Origin: Magicicada septendecula
Taxonomy: Eukaryota > Arthropoda > Insecta > Hemiptera > Cicadidae
NCBI GenBank assembly: GCA_034769895.1
Contig: CM068367.1
Coordinates: forward strand, 706,708,885-706,772,884
Length of the DNA stretch: 64,000 bases
Direction of reading: 5' to 3'
The notes under the pieces were generated by a model. It saw only the letters and a list, made by a program, of their open reading frames with translations, had not been told where the DNA came from and did not search any database. The translations under genes and the position numbers were made by a program. This document shows positions 10,710 to 22,566 of the stretch, piece after piece (position 1 is the stretch's first letter; each line of letters opens with the position of its first letter).

Positions 10710-10976
10710 TTTAACCCTTCTTTCTCTTTTTTTATGTTTATTAATTTAAAATAATTTCTTCTGAATTATATAGTAAGGTGTTCTTATTTATTTTTGAATT
10801 TTGTGGTTTTTTAAATTGATTCCACATAATTTCTCTGAAGTATCGTGTAATTAGTTTATTTCATTTAATAGTTAGTTTAATATATTTTAATTAGTTTCTC
10901 ATTATTTTCCTTTGATTTGCTTGATTCTGTATCCATAAAATCCATCCCTTTTCTCTATATTCTGTTTGGAATCTGT

Positions 10977-12306
10977 TTAACCGTGGTCCATTATTTCCTC
11001 TGTACTGATTGTTCGGATTTCTCTAGCGTGTACAATTATTTCCGTCCTTGTGACGTGTCTCACTATCATCTGGTTCTTCCATCTTGTCGCTATAAAATTT
11101 TCATTTATGCTAAAGTTTACCATCGTCTTTCGAACTGATTCTTCCGTACTGTTTCTTAATCGTTCGAATGGTTCATACATAATCTCCATAAGTCCTCCAT
11201 ACTCCTCGGTTAGTTTTGGCTTTTTCGGTCCTTCTACTCTATCTGGGAACTCAATTGTGGTTCGTTTAGAGTTTCTTAATTGCCTTACTTCTCTTGGTTT
11301 CGTAATTGGTATATTATGCAGCTTAACTAATCCCCATTTAATCATCTCCAATCCTTCCCATGTATTCATTAATTTCCTTTGACGTTTTTGCCTTATTTTC
11401 ATTGTCTTCATTTCATTGTTAACCCGCTCTATTCTTCCGGCTATGTTGATTCGTACTTTGTTTAATTTTTCTTGGGTTTTTGCTTGTATCTCCTTTACTC
11501 TAGTATCGTTATGGTTTCCTATTTGGTTTATTTTGGCCTCTACTTCCACTCTGAGTTGTATGATGGTTTCATCTGTCTTTTCTAGACCTACCTTAGTTTT
11601 AGTTATTTGCTGTCTTACTTCCTCTTCATAATCATCCACCCTTTTGCTAAGTGTTTCATTGACATTTATAATCCTTTCATTGATGACTTCCCTCAACGCT
11701 TGGTTTTGTTCATTGATGATTTGCTGCAACTCCTTATTATTGTTTTCAATTCTTTTGTCTCTTTGTTTGTTATTTTCCTGAATCTGCTTTAAGCTCTCAT
11801 AGTTCCTGTTAAGCCTTTCGTTAATTTGGTTTAATCTTTCATTTATCAGCCAGTTATTCTCATCAGTTTCCTCTTTATTTTTGTCAAACTTCTCATTCAT
11901 TAGTTTGATTAAATTCTCACTCAAAATTTCGTTTTGTTTCTTTGAGTTTTCGTTAATACTGTCTATTTTATTTTCTAGCTTTTCTGAATTTTCATTTGTA
12001 CTGTCTATTTTATTTTCTAGCTTTTCTGAATTTTCGTCAAATTTTTTATTTAATTAATTCCTCCTTCTGTTTCTTGGAATCTTCTTTAATACTGTCTATT
12101 TTCTCATTAGTTTGTTTATTTTGTTCCTCCATTCTACTCATTAATTCCATTAATTTTTCCCAATTTATTCCTCCTCTGGCTTCCTCTTTATCGCCCGCCT
12201 GTTGTTCCATTTCGGTGTCTGTAACTACCTCTGCTTCTTCTTCCCGTCTATCTTCGTCCGTTTTTTGGTCCTTCGCTATCCTTTTAGAAACACCTCTCGT
12301 ATGCAT
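10977..12306 (-). pseudogene. Broken gag-like ORF (unit 3)
   Basis: One frameshift, the TTAA insertion near 12052-12057, ends the N-terminal frame after 86 codons (KEELIK then stop). The remaining 315 codons are open without an ATG. This copy also has four private replacements: Arg to Gln near 193, Arg to Trp near 315, Gly to Trp near 323, and His to Tyr at 368. Confidence 0.72.
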
Positions 12307-12399
12307 TCCTGTGCCTCTAATAGTTGCCTGCTCCAGTTAAGTAATAGCGATATAGTCGATTTTTTTACTTAACTAAAGCCCACTTGTTGAGCGCCAATT

Positions 12400-15084
12400 T
12401 GTTACAAATCAAATGAGACTCCTTATACTCTTCGAAACTCTCGCCTGATTAAGCTCCACTGTTGGGTTCGCCAATTTGTTACAAATCAAATGTGTATGTA
12501 ACTTGTGCAACACCGTTACGGGTTTATCGTTATTTCAGCCCTATGTTATGAGCGTCAATTTATAATAAATGATGTGTTGTTATTTATTTAATTAGATGAA
12601 GATCAAAAGCTCCACTGTGGAATGCGTCAATCTGTAATATTTTGCTGTAGATGAGATCTCCTGCAAATCAACGTTAATTTATTTATAAAATTATTTATTA
12701 AGTGGTTGATATTATTCGGTTGTTGATCATAGACCTGTGTTAAGTAGTTATCAAGTGTTTTAGCGAGAGAAAACGCTATATTACAGTTATTATAGTGAAT
12801 AATTCAGTATTTTTCTCCAACCCTAGTCAGTATGTATTATCTAAATTGAAAAGAGTGGAGAGAGTAAGTTAGTTCTCTATTCTCCCGTATTCACCAGCTG
12901 TCTGCAAACGAGCGCTGTTATTGGCGATTGACCCATTATTATAGGTTAAGTCATTCCACTTGATGCTTTTGTCACTTTCTTTCTCTGTAAAATACACCCT
13001 ATGCAAAATACAATAATTATTCTACAATAACACAAAATTGTCAAATACAAGAAGGATTCTTTATTTTATATAATTTTAAAATTCCCATAGTTGCTTTCTC
13101 CTGCTATTAATACATCATGTCGATCACACAATACAGAATCGATTTGTTGTTGAACCGTGTTTTAGATGTTACAATTTAATTATAATTTTCAGTTTGTCTT
13201 TTATCTCAGGGTACATGTAGTTCTTTTAACTATTAGTAAGGTCAGGTAATGCAAATTCAGGTTACTAGGTATTACAATTTAATTTAAAATCTTATTATAT
13301 AAAGTATTAACATAAGCAGGTTTTTTTACCAAACGTTTACAAGATACTCGTTCAGGCAGTATTCCACTAACGATGACAGATAGCCGAGTGATGAAGAATG
13401 GCTTGAATATATCCACCTCCAGTTTCTCAATAACAGTTGGTGTTAGTGTCCCAGGATGTAATGGAAAGTTCAGTTCTTGATCTTCGCTGATTTTTCGTTT
13501 CTGGTGGTCACAGGTCCCGATGGAATTAGTGTAGTATTAAGTTCTTGCTCTGTTGTTAAAAGTGAGGTTCTGTATATAAATTTAATTCTCTTTATTTTTT
13601 TGTTGTATGGTATTTATTCACTTCGACTTCTCCAGGTCTGGGTTATCTTCATTTATTTATTGTTTCCATTATTACTCATTTGACGGTAGGTTTAGTTAAT
13701 TTATTCTTTAGATTTTTGATTTGAATTTTGTTGATAGGTATTTTATATTCTCAAAGTGATAGTCTCGGAAGTCGTCCAATCTGTCTTTTTAATCAGTTAT
13801 TATATATTAATTTGGATTGATAATAATTTTATTCATTATGTCTCTTGGTTTTTTCGAGATTTATAACGACTGAACTCTCCTCGTTCATCTATAACAATTG
13901 AATGTTATTGAATAAACAACATTTCTTGCATATTATCTTTTTTGTTAATTAATAGTTATTAGAATTTACTAAGCAGTTTATTCTTCAGATTTCTCTTTTT
14001 TCTCGATTCATGGAACTGAACTGTCCTCATTTATATATAACAATTGAATGTCCAAATCAACAAGATATCTTGCATTTTGTTGCCCTAACAACCATTTTCC
14101 TCTTATGTTATTGGATAATATTTGTTATCCTAGAGCCGTAATTAGGAAATATTCTTACATTTATTTAATAAAATACTCCCTTATTATAATTACATTAAAT
14201 CACATAAAAGTTTCACTTAATCTGCCTTATTAAATCGTATACATTTTACTACATTTTCTTCTTAATCAACTTATTTTAAAAGATATTATTTTCCTTTTAC
14301 AAAATACTAAATTTAGGCCTATTGGTTTTATTACATGTGTTATAATTTTTTGTTTTTAATTTATTTTTTCTGACCTGACCTACTGTACAAAGAGTCACTG
14401 GCTTATGGCCAATTATTCCAATTTTAATTTCCTGATTTCAATTTATTATTATTATTTAGCTTATGATTGAATCCTTCATTGGTTTTTAACATAATCATAA
14501 TGACCACTTGACAATTCATTAACAATTATTGTCTTCCTGGCCAAGTTTACAAATTATTTTAAGACATCTTCACTAATTATTCAAAGTAAATTCACTTAAC
14601 ATGATACCATATATAATAAATACACTTGTATTTAATTACTTAAATACAAGTTTAACATGAATGAAATTAGTATCCATTACTTAATACTTTCTTAAAGCAA
14701 TCGCTTCACACCTGCTACATACAAAACACAAAATAAATATCATGTAAACACAATATCATGATAAAGCACAACAACAGGTACATCTTAATAAAACATTAAA
14801 TATTAATTAAACAGTCTATTATATTCAAACTCATCCACAGTCAACTCATCTCCTTAGACACAGTGTTTATAGTTTATCTTACACTGATCACTCCATATTT
14901 TATATTTAGATACATTTTTTCTATTTTATTACCTAGTAACCTTACTAGGTGTCACCAATACATTTTTTGGGTGAGATTGGCCCTCTTGACCTTAATTATG
15001 GCATACCTTGGGCATTGTTTGAGTTTCTATGGACAAAGTGTTTATGTAACGTTTGTGACCTTAACTTTGTTACGTTACATAATA
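12400..15084 (-). repeat. LTR-like block (unit 3)
   Basis: Bounded by the polypurine tract at 15085-15094 and the junction ending at 12396. It carries the unit 3/5 markers AAAATTGTC and GAATGGCTTG. No gene is seen. Confidence 0.55.
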
Positions 15085-15568
15085 CTCCCCCTCCAGAAGA
15101 AGTTTATTTTAGCTGAATATAGTTAGTTGAAATAAACTTATAGTTTCTTCATGCCTTGGAATATTTATTTGATAAAATTATCAATTTATAATGGTTTCAG
15201 TTTTTTATTGTTTCTGTTTTAGTACGCAATTCAATGGGTTCTTTGGGGTTTATTTCTCTTTCTATTCCTTAAACTTTTAATTGCACCGGAAAACTGTGTT
15301 GACACTCATTGTATATCTGGTCATTAATTCTCTACTGGTACCTCCCTCAGTTGTAGACCTGTCCTTTTCTCTGGAACTCATAACTTCTCTAGCTTATTAC
15401 GCCGTCATTTCTTATTATCATATTTATATTTAATTACCTCGCTTGGTGTATAATCCCTAAAATACTATATTTCCCTAACATTTTTCCCTAATATCATAGC
15501 TGCTACGGAATCAGAGGGGCACTATTGGCTTCCATTACTCTGCTGTTTCCTAACTATATCTTCTGAGA

Positions 15569-15960
15569 TCAGAGGAACTTCATCTCTGTCCAGAAAAAAA
15601 AAAATAAACGTTGCACTATCACAACACAATACATATAATTATTACCTATAAGGTAGCTCCTTCGCTACAAACTTATATTCAAGGGATGATTACTATTATT
15701 TCTGAGGTATCCTAATACTTTTCTTAACTTATTTATCTCGTTGTTCTGTAGTTCCATTTATCATATTATTCACCAGTATAGTAGTTAAAGCTGTTCAATA
15801 TTCATTTTAAATTCTTCTTAGTTCCGTGCTGTCAATTAATTATTCTTTAGCATACGTATTTTACTATTTTTAATTCACTCCCATTTACTTCTGCAATTAA
15901 ACACTGAATCTCCTCCTTATCATACATTGTATGGCATATTCTTCCTTCATCTAACTCATT
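15569..15960 (-). pseudogene. Protease remnant (units 3/4)
   Basis: Same remnant, with an 11-base A-tract that shifts the terminal segment relative to units 1 and 2. Confidence 0.48.
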
Positions 15961-16227
15961 TTTAACCCTTCTTTCTATTTTTTTACGTTTATTAGTTTAA
16001 AATAATTTCTTCTGAATTATATAGTAAGGTGTTCTTATTTATTTTTGAATTTTGTGGTTTTTTAAATTGATTCCACATAATTTCTCTGAAGTATCGTGTA
16101 ATTAGTTTATTTCATTTAATAGTTAGTTTAATATATTTTAATTAGTTTCTCATTATTTTCCTTTGATTTGCTTGATTCTGTATCCATAAAATCCATCCCT
16201 TTTCTCTATATTCTGTTTGGAATCTGT

Positions 16228-17553
16228 TTAACCGTGGTCCATTATTTCCTCTGTACTGATTGTTCGGATTTCTCTAGCGTGTACAATTATTTCCGTCCTT
16301 GTGACGTGTCTCACTATCATCTGGTTCTTCCATCTTGTCGCTATAAAATTTTCATTTATGCTAAAGTTTACCATCGTCTTTCGAACTGATTCTTCCGTAC
16401 TGTTTCTTAATCGTTCGAATGGTTCATACATAATCTCCATAAGTCCTCCATGCTCCTCGGTTAGTTTTGGCTTTTTCGGTCCTTCTACTCTATCTGGGAA
16501 CTCAATTGTGGTTCGTTTAGAGTTTCTTAATTGCCTTACTTCTCTTGGTTTCGTAATTGGTATATTATGCAGCTTAACTAATCCCCCTTTAATCATCTCC
16601 AATCCTTCCCGTGTATTCATTAATTTCCTTTGACGTTTTTGCCTTATTTTCATTGTCTTCATTTCATTGTTAACCCGCTCTATTCTTCCGGCTATGTTGA
16701 TTCGTACTTTGTTTAATTTTTCTTGGGTTTTTGCTTGTATCTCCTTTACTCTAGTATCGTTATGGTTTCCTATTTGGTTTATTTTGGCCTCTACTTCCAC
16801 TCTGAGTTGTATGATGGTTTCATCTGTCTTTTCTAGACCTACCTTAGTTTTAGTTATTTGCTGTCTTACTTCCTCTTCATAATCATCCACCCTTTTGCTA
16901 AGTGTTTCATTGACATTTATAATCCTTTCATTGATGACTTCCCTCAATGCTTGGTTTTGTTCATTGATGATTTGCCGCAACTCCTTATTATTGTTTTCAA
17001 TTCTTTTGTCTCTTTGTTTGTTATTTTCCTGAATCTGCTTTAAGCTCTCATAGTTCCTGTTAAGCCTTTCGTTAATTTGGTTTAATCTTTCATTTATCAG
17101 CCAGTTATTCTCATCAGTTTCCTCTTTATTTTTGTCAAACTTCTCATTCATTAGTTTGATTAAATTCTCACTCAAAATTTCGTTTTGTTTCTTTGAGTTT
17201 TCGTTCATACTGTCTATTTTATTTTCTAGCTTTTCTGAATTTTCATTTGTACTGTCTATTTTATTTTCTAGCTTTTCTGAATTTTCGTCAAATTTTTTAT
17301 TTAATTCCTCCTTCTGTTTCTTGGAATCTTCTTTAATACTGTCTATTTTCTCATTAGTTTGTTTATTTTGTTCCTCCATTCTACTCATTAATTCCATTAA
17401 TTTTTCCCAATTTATTCCTCCTCTGGCTTCCTCTTCATCGCCCGCCTGTTGTTCTATTTCGGTGTCTGTACCTACCTCTGCTTCTTCTTCCCGTCGATCT
17501 TCTTCCGTTTTTAGGTCCTTCGCTATCCTTTTAGAAACACCTCTCGTATGCAT
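16228..17553 (-). CDS. Gag-like coiled-coil protein, open copy (unit 4)
   Basis: 441 codons from a true ATG to TAA; this entry is the reference for all copies. Residues 1-45 are charged. From about 48 (INWEKLMELMSRMEEQNKQ) to about 300 the protein is almost continuous Glu/Lys/Asn/Ile/Leu coiled coil, with three 14-residue (two-heptad) repeats at 90-103, 104-117 and 118-131. A basic patch follows at 298-312 (KIRQKRQRK), then a 130-residue tail ending EEIMDHG. There is no CCHC zinc knuckle and no recognisable capsid. Its position after a primer-site-like junction and before a protease remnant supports a truncated LTR-retrotransposon Gag; this is an inference from context, as I recognise no domain. 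This copy has Gly28 where others have Val. Alternative: a satellite ORF without function. Confidence 0.6.
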   Translation of the reverse strand: MHTRGVSKRIAKDLKTEEDRREEEAEVGTDTEIEQQAGDEEEARGGINWEKLMELMSRMEEQNKQTNEKIDSIKEDSKKQKEELNKKFDENSEKLENKIDSTNENSEKLENKIDSMNENSKKQNEILSENLIKLMNEKFDKNKEETDENNWLINERLNQINERLNRNYESLKQIQENNKQRDKRIENNNKELRQIINEQNQALREVINERIINVNETLSKRVDDYEEEVRQQITKTKVGLEKTDETIIQLRVEVEAKINQIGNHNDTRVKEIQAKTQEKLNKVRINIAGRIERVNNEMKTMKIRQKRQRKLMNTREGLEMIKGGLVKLHNIPITKPREVRQLRNSKRTTIEFPDRVEGPKKPKLTEEHGGLMEIMYEPFERLRNSTEESVRKTMVNFSINENFIATRWKNQMIVRHVTRTEIIVHAREIRTISTEEIMDHG

Positions 17554-17646
17554 TCCTGTGCCTCTAATAGTTGCCTGCTCCAGTTAAGTAATAGCGACAT
17601 AGTCGAGTTTTTTACTTAACTAAAGCCCACTCGTTGAGCGCCAATT

Positions 17647-20331
17647 TTTTACAAATCAAATGAGACTCCTTATACTCTTCGAAACTCTCGCCTGATTAAG
17701 CTCCACTGTTGGGTTCGCCAATTTGTTACAAATCAAATGTGTATGTAACTTGTGCAACACCGTTACGGGTTTATCATTATTTCAGCCCTATGTTATGAGC
17801 GTCAATTTATAATAAATGATGTGTTGTTATTTATTTAATTAGATGAAGATCAAAAGCTCCACTGTGGAATGCGTCAATCTGTAATATTTTACTGTAGATG
17901 AGATCTCCTGCAAATCAACGTTAATTTATTTATAAAATTATTTATTAAGTGGTTGATATTATTCGGTTGTTGATCATAGACCTGTGTTAAGTAGTTATCA
18001 AGTATTTTAGCGAGAGAAAACGCTATATTACAGTTATTATAGTGAATAATTCAGTATTTTTCTCCAACCCTAGTCAGTATGTATTATCTAAATTGAAAAG
18101 AGTGGAGAGAGTAAGTTAGTTCTCTATTCTCCCGTATTCACCAGCTGTCTGCAAACGAGCGCTGTTATTGGCGATTGACCCATTATTATAGGTTAAGTCA
18201 TTCCACTTGATGCTTTCGTCACTTTCTTTCTCTGTAAAATACACCCTATGCAAAATACAATAATTATTCTACAATAACACAAAATCGCCAAATACAAGAA
18301 GGGTTCTTTATTTTATATAATTTTAAAATTCCCATAGTTGCTTTCTCCTGCTATTAATACATCATGTCGATCACACAATACAGAATCGATTTGTTGTTGA
18401 ACTCGTGTTTTAGATGTTACAATGTAATTATAATTTTCAGTTTGTCTTTTATCTCAGGGTACATGTAGTTCTTTTAACTATTAGTAAGGTCAGGTAATGC
18501 AAATTCAGGTTACTAGGTATTACAATTTAATTTAAAATCTTATTATATAAAGTATTAACATAAGCAGGTTTTTTTACCAAACGTTTACAAGATACTCGTT
18601 CAGGCAGTATTCCACTAACGATGACAGATAGCCGAGTGATGAAGAATGACTTGAATATATCCACCTCCAGTTTCTCAATAAAAGTTGGTGTTAGTGTCCC
18701 AGGATGTAATGGAAAGTTCAGTTCTTGATCTTCGCTGATTTTTCGTTTCTGGTGGTCACAGGTCCCGATGGAATTAGTGTAGTATTAAGTTCTTGCTCTG
18801 TTGTTAAAAGTGAGGTTCTGTATGTAAATTTAATTCTCTTTATTTTTTTGTTGTATGGTATTTATTCACTTCGACTTCTCCAGGTCTGGGTTATCTTCAT
18901 TTATTTATTGTTTCCATTATTACTCATTTGACGGTAGGTTTAGTTAATTTATTCTTTAGATTTTTGATTTGAATTTTGTTGATAGGTATTTTATATTCTC
19001 AAAGTGATAGTCTCGGAAGTCGTCCAATCTGTCTTTTTAATCAGTTATTATATATTAATTTGGATTGATAATAATTTTATTCATTAGGTCTCTTGGTTTT
19101 TTCGAGATTTATAACGACTGAACTCTCCTCGTTCATCTATAACAATTGAATGTTATTGAATAAACAACATTTCTTGCATATTATCTTTTTTGTTAATTAA
19201 TAGTTATTAGAATTTACTAAGCAGTTTATTCTTCAGATTTCTCTTTTTTCTCGATTCATGGAACTGAACTGTCCTCATTTATATATAACAATTGAATGTC
19301 CAAATCAACAAGATATCTTGCATTTTGTTGCCCTAACAACCATTTTTCTCTTATGTTATTGGATAATATTTGTTATACTAGAGCCGTAATTAGGAAATAT
19401 TCTTACATTTATTTAATAAAATACTCCCTTATTATAATTACATTAAATCACATAAAAGTTTCACTTAATCTGCCTTATTAAATCGTATACATTTTACTAC
19501 ATTTTCTTCTTAATCAACTTATTTTGAAAGGTATTATTTTCCTTTTACAAAATACTAAATTTAGGCCTATTGGTTTGATTACATGTGTTATATTTTTTGT
19601 TTTTAATTTAATTTTTCTGACCTGACCTACTGTACAAAGAGTCACTGGCTTATGGCCAATTATTCCATTTTTAATTTCCTGATTTCAATTTATTATTATT
19701 ATTTAGCTTATGATTGAATCCTTCATTGGTTTTTAACATAATCATAATGACCACTTGACAATTCATTAACAATTATTGTCTTCCTGGCCAAGTTTACAAA
19801 TTATTTTAAGACATCTTCACTAATTATTCAAAGTAAATTCACTTAACATGATACCATATATAATAAATACACTTGTATTTAATTACTTAAATACAAGTTT
19901 AACATGAATGAAATTAGTATCCATTACTTAATACTTTCTTAAAGCAATCGCTTCACACCTGCTACATACAAAACACAAAATAAATATCATGTAAACACAA
20001 TATCATGATAAAGCACAACAACAGGTACATCTTAATAAAACATTAAATATTAATTAAACAGTCTATTATATTCAAACTCATCCACAGTCAACTCATCTCC
20101 TTAGACACAGTGTTTATAGTTTATCTTACACTGATCACTCCATATTTTATATTTAGATACATTTTTTCTATTTTATTACCTAGTAACCTTACTAGGTGTC
20201 ACCAATACATTTTTTGGGTGAGATTGGCCCTCTTGACCTTAATTATGGCATACCTTGGGCATTGTTTGAGTTTCTATGGACAAAGTGTTTATGTAACGTT
20301 TGTGACCTTAACTTTGTTACGTTACATAATA
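17647..20331 (-). repeat. LTR-like block (unit 4)
   Basis: Bounded by the polypurine tract at 20332-20341 and the junction ending at 17643. The LTR edge palindrome reads ATTTTTTACAAAT here, so one arm base differs from group A. The Penelope-like insertion lies outside this block, in the internal region. Confidence 0.55.
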
Positions 20332-20670
20332 CTCCCCCTCCAGAAGAAGTTTATTTTAGCTGAATATAGTTAGTTGAAATAAACTTATAGTTTCTTCATG
20401 CCTTGGAATATTTATTTGATAAAATTATCAATTTATAATGGTTTCAGTTTTTTATTGTTTCTGCTTTAGTACGCAATTCAATGGGTTCTTTGGGGTTTAT
20501 TTCTCTTTCTATTCCTTAAACTTTTAATTGCACCGGAAAACTGTGTTGACACTCATTGTATATCTGGTCATTAATTCTCTACTGGTACCTCCCTCAGTTG
20601 TAGACCTGTCCTTTTCTCTGGAACTCATAACTTCTCTAGCTTATTACGCCGTCATTTCTTATTATCATAT

Positions 20671-20682
20671 TTATATTTAATT
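20671..20682. repeat. Target-site duplication, left copy
   Basis: TTATATTTAATT, matching the empty site in the other units, where it is followed by ACCTCGC. Confidence 0.9.
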
Positions 20683-20684
20683 TC

Positions 20685-22313
20685 TTGGATTTCTTGGACC
20701 CCACCGACAGATACCAAAACTCAGTAAAACAAATAGTCAACAAAGCCAAACACATTATGACACATAAACAAAAGCCCTACATGAAACAAATCCGACCATC
20801 AGCACCTACACTCCAAGCGCTTCCCAAAATCCATAAAGAATACATTCCGATCCGCCCCATTATCAACTACCGTAATGCCCCTGCACACAAACTGGCAAAA
20901 TATCTAGACAAAATTATTAGACAACACACACAAATAGACAACAACATTGCAGTAAAAAACAACACTGACCTAGTAACAAAAATAAAAGACATACACATCC
21001 CCCATAACGCCACATTAGCCTCCTTTGACATTAAAAACCTGTACACAAACATCCCCATCTCTGAAACAATCACCATCCTACAAAAGAAACTCAAACAGAA
21101 CAACACACCAGACGAACTTATCAATGAAATAACAGAAACTCTGAACATTATCACAAAACAAAACTACTTTACTTATAACAATAAATACTACACACAGAAT
21201 GACGGCCTACCCATGGGCTCCCCCATATCCAGCATTCTAGCAGAAGTCTTCCTCCAACACTTAGAAAAAACAAAAATACTCACAAACAATGACAGACACT
21301 CACATAAAATACTATATTGGCACAGATACGTTGATGACATTCTAATACTATACAGGGGAAACAAAAGACAATGTGAACAGTTACTAACGCACATAAACAA
21401 AATACATAAAAACATAACCTTCACTGCCGAATACGAACACAACAATACCATAAACTTCTTAGACCTCTCCATCACAAAACTAGAACACAGGCACAAATTC
21501 AGTATATACAGAAAACCAACTACAACTGACACACTAATACACAACACCTCCAATCACCCAATACAACACAAACTAGCTGCTTTTAGAACCATGATACATA
21601 GACTTAACAACATCCCCTTAGATGAAATAGACTACAAAGACGAACTAAACACGATAAAATATCTAGCAGAATCTAACGGTTATGACAGAACAATAGTCAG
21701 TAAACTCCTACACAAAACACAAAACAAACAACAGACAAAGACAGAAAACAACAAATTCATAACACTAACATGCATCAACAAACAAACAGAAAAAATTGCC
21801 CACAAATTCAAAAAAGCAGGATACAGAATCGCTTACAAAACTACTAACAAAACAGAACACACACTATCAAAACGCATGCCCAAAGCACAAAACAAATTCG
21901 ATCTACCCGGTGTATATAAACTAAATTGTTCAAATTGCAGTAAATTCTACATAGGCCAGACAGGACGTAGCTTCAAACAGAGATACATTGAACACACAAA
22001 AGCACTCCACACCACTACAGAATCTACCTTCGCAAACCACCTCATTGAAGCAAACCACACATATAAAAACATCGACAATAACATGAACATACTACACGTA
22101 CACACAAAAGGCCGAAAACTAGACACTCTAGAACAATTAGAAATATACAAACACACAAAAACAAATAAAAACGACATCCTAAACGAACAGACACAATTCA
22201 AATCGCACGCATTATTCGAACACATCTCACCACACACACACAGCTTCAATCTTTCGAAACACTTTCTCGTCGCCAACAACAAGACGAGCAGCGCTACTAA
22301 CGACAGCCTCTGA
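20685..22313 (+). CDS. Penelope-like reverse transcriptase/GIY-YIG endonuclease, N-terminally truncated
   Basis: 542 codons open from the insertion edge to TGA, numbered from codon 20685, which is TTG and not a true start. The RT domain shows LPKIHK (46-51) and IRPIIN (56-61), motif A SFDIKNLYTNIP (113-124, Asp115), motif B GLPMGSPIS (174-182), motif C YVDD (215-218, catalytic Asp pair), NFLDLSI (257-263) and YRKPTTTD (275-282). After a basic linker comes the endonuclease: GVY (409-411), CSNC (415-418, zinc-binding type typical of Penelope EN), FYIG (421-424), Arg428, the NHLIEANH histidines (451-458) and LEQLEIY (482-488) with the likely metal-binding Glu. RT copies the element RNA at a nick made by the endonuclease. 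Full-length proteins are roughly 800 residues, so ~250 N-terminal residues are lost. The remaining frame has no stop or frameshift, implying a young insertion. Confidence 0.95.
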   Translation: MDFLDPTDRYQNSVKQIVNKAKHIMTHKQKPYMKQIRPSAPTLQALPKIHKEYIPIRPIINYRNAPAHKLAKYLDKIIRQHTQIDNNIAVKNNTDLVTKIKDIHIPHNATLASFDIKNLYTNIPISETITILQKKLKQNNTPDELINEITETLNIITKQNYFTYNNKYYTQNDGLPMGSPISSILAEVFLQHLEKTKILTNNDRHSHKILYWHRYVDDILILYRGNKRQCEQLLTHINKIHKNITFTAEYEHNNTINFLDLSITKLEHRHKFSIYRKPTTTDTLIHNTSNHPIQHKLAAFRTMIHRLNNIPLDEIDYKDELNTIKYLAESNGYDRTIVSKLLHKTQNKQQTKTENNKFITLTCINKQTEKIAHKFKKAGYRIAYKTTNKTEHTLSKRMPKAQNKFDLPGVYKLNCSNCSKFYIGQTGRSFKQRYIEHTKALHTTTESTFANHLIEANHTYKNIDNNMNILHVHTKGRKLDTLEQLEIYKHTKTNKNDILNEQTQFKSHALFEHISPHTHSFNLSKHFLVANNKTSSATNDSL

Positions 22314-22349
22314 TGAAGCCTTCTATAGGTGAAAGCCGGTTTAGGCTGT
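22303..22349 (+). ncRNA. Hammerhead-ribozyme-like fold at the end of the Penelope ORF
   Basis: Stem I is ACAGCCT (22303-22309) with AGGCTGT (22343-22349), seven perfect pairs. The core CTGATGA (22310-22316) follows directly. Stem II is GCCT/AGGT (22318-22321 with 22327-22330). The core GAA is at 22331-22333. Stem III is AGCCGGTT (22334-22341), nearly self-complementary. Predicted cleavage follows T22342 (UUU, a permitted but weak NUH). This matches the minimal type I hammerheads with tiny stem III known from Penelope-like terminal repeats. Oddities: an extra A (22317) before stem II and the poor cleavage triplet, so activity is uncertain. The ORF stop TGA (22311-22313) lies inside the core. 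Confidence 0.55.
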
Positions 22350-22421
22350 AAGGTAAAACTTTACGTTTTTACTTATAAAAAACATTGTGTTCCGAGTCGT
22401 CAATATTATAGTGATATTTAG
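22314..22421 (+). other. 3' end of the Penelope-like element
   Basis: Noncoding. After the hammerhead-like fold it has a small GTAAA/TTTAC inverted repeat near 22353-22364, a T- and A-rich stretch, and TTCCGAGTCGTC near 22390, ending GATATTTAG at the target duplication. There is no poly(A) tail, as usual for this class. Confidence 0.7.
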
Positions 22422-22433
22422 TTATATTTAATT
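22422..22433. repeat. Target-site duplication, right copy
   Basis: TTATATTTAATT followed by ACCTCGCTTGG, where unit 4 sequence resumes. The 12-bp length is within the range seen for Penelope-like elements. Confidence 0.9.
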
Positions 22434-22566
22434 ACCTCGCTTGGTGTATAATCCCTAAAATACTATATTTCCCTAACATTTTTCCCTAATATCATAGCTG
22501 CTACGGAATCAGAGGGGCACTATTGGCTTCCATTACTCTGCTGTTTCCTAACTATATCTTCTGAGA

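Larger units (their letters stand above)
10505..15755 (-). repeat. Array unit 3 (group A, sister of unit 5)
   Basis: 5,251 bp. It shares private variants with unit 5 that no other unit has: AAAATTGTCAAATAC near 13033, AAGGATTC just after it, and GAATGGCTTGAATAT near 13397. Units 3 and 5 lie 12,249 bp apart, as do units 4 and 6. Confidence 0.95.
20683..22421 (+). mobile_element. 5'-truncated Penelope-like element inserted in unit 4
   Basis: 1,739 bp with no counterpart in any other unit, flanked by 12-bp direct copies of the target. Its plus strand is rich in A and C and poor in G, unlike the T-rich plus strand of the array. It contains one long ORF (reverse transcriptase plus GIY-YIG endonuclease) and ~108 bp of 3' sequence. 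The upstream terminal repeat and the N-terminal quarter or so of the protein are missing, as is common for target-primed insertions that stop early. Orientation is opposite to the host array element. Confidence 0.95.
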
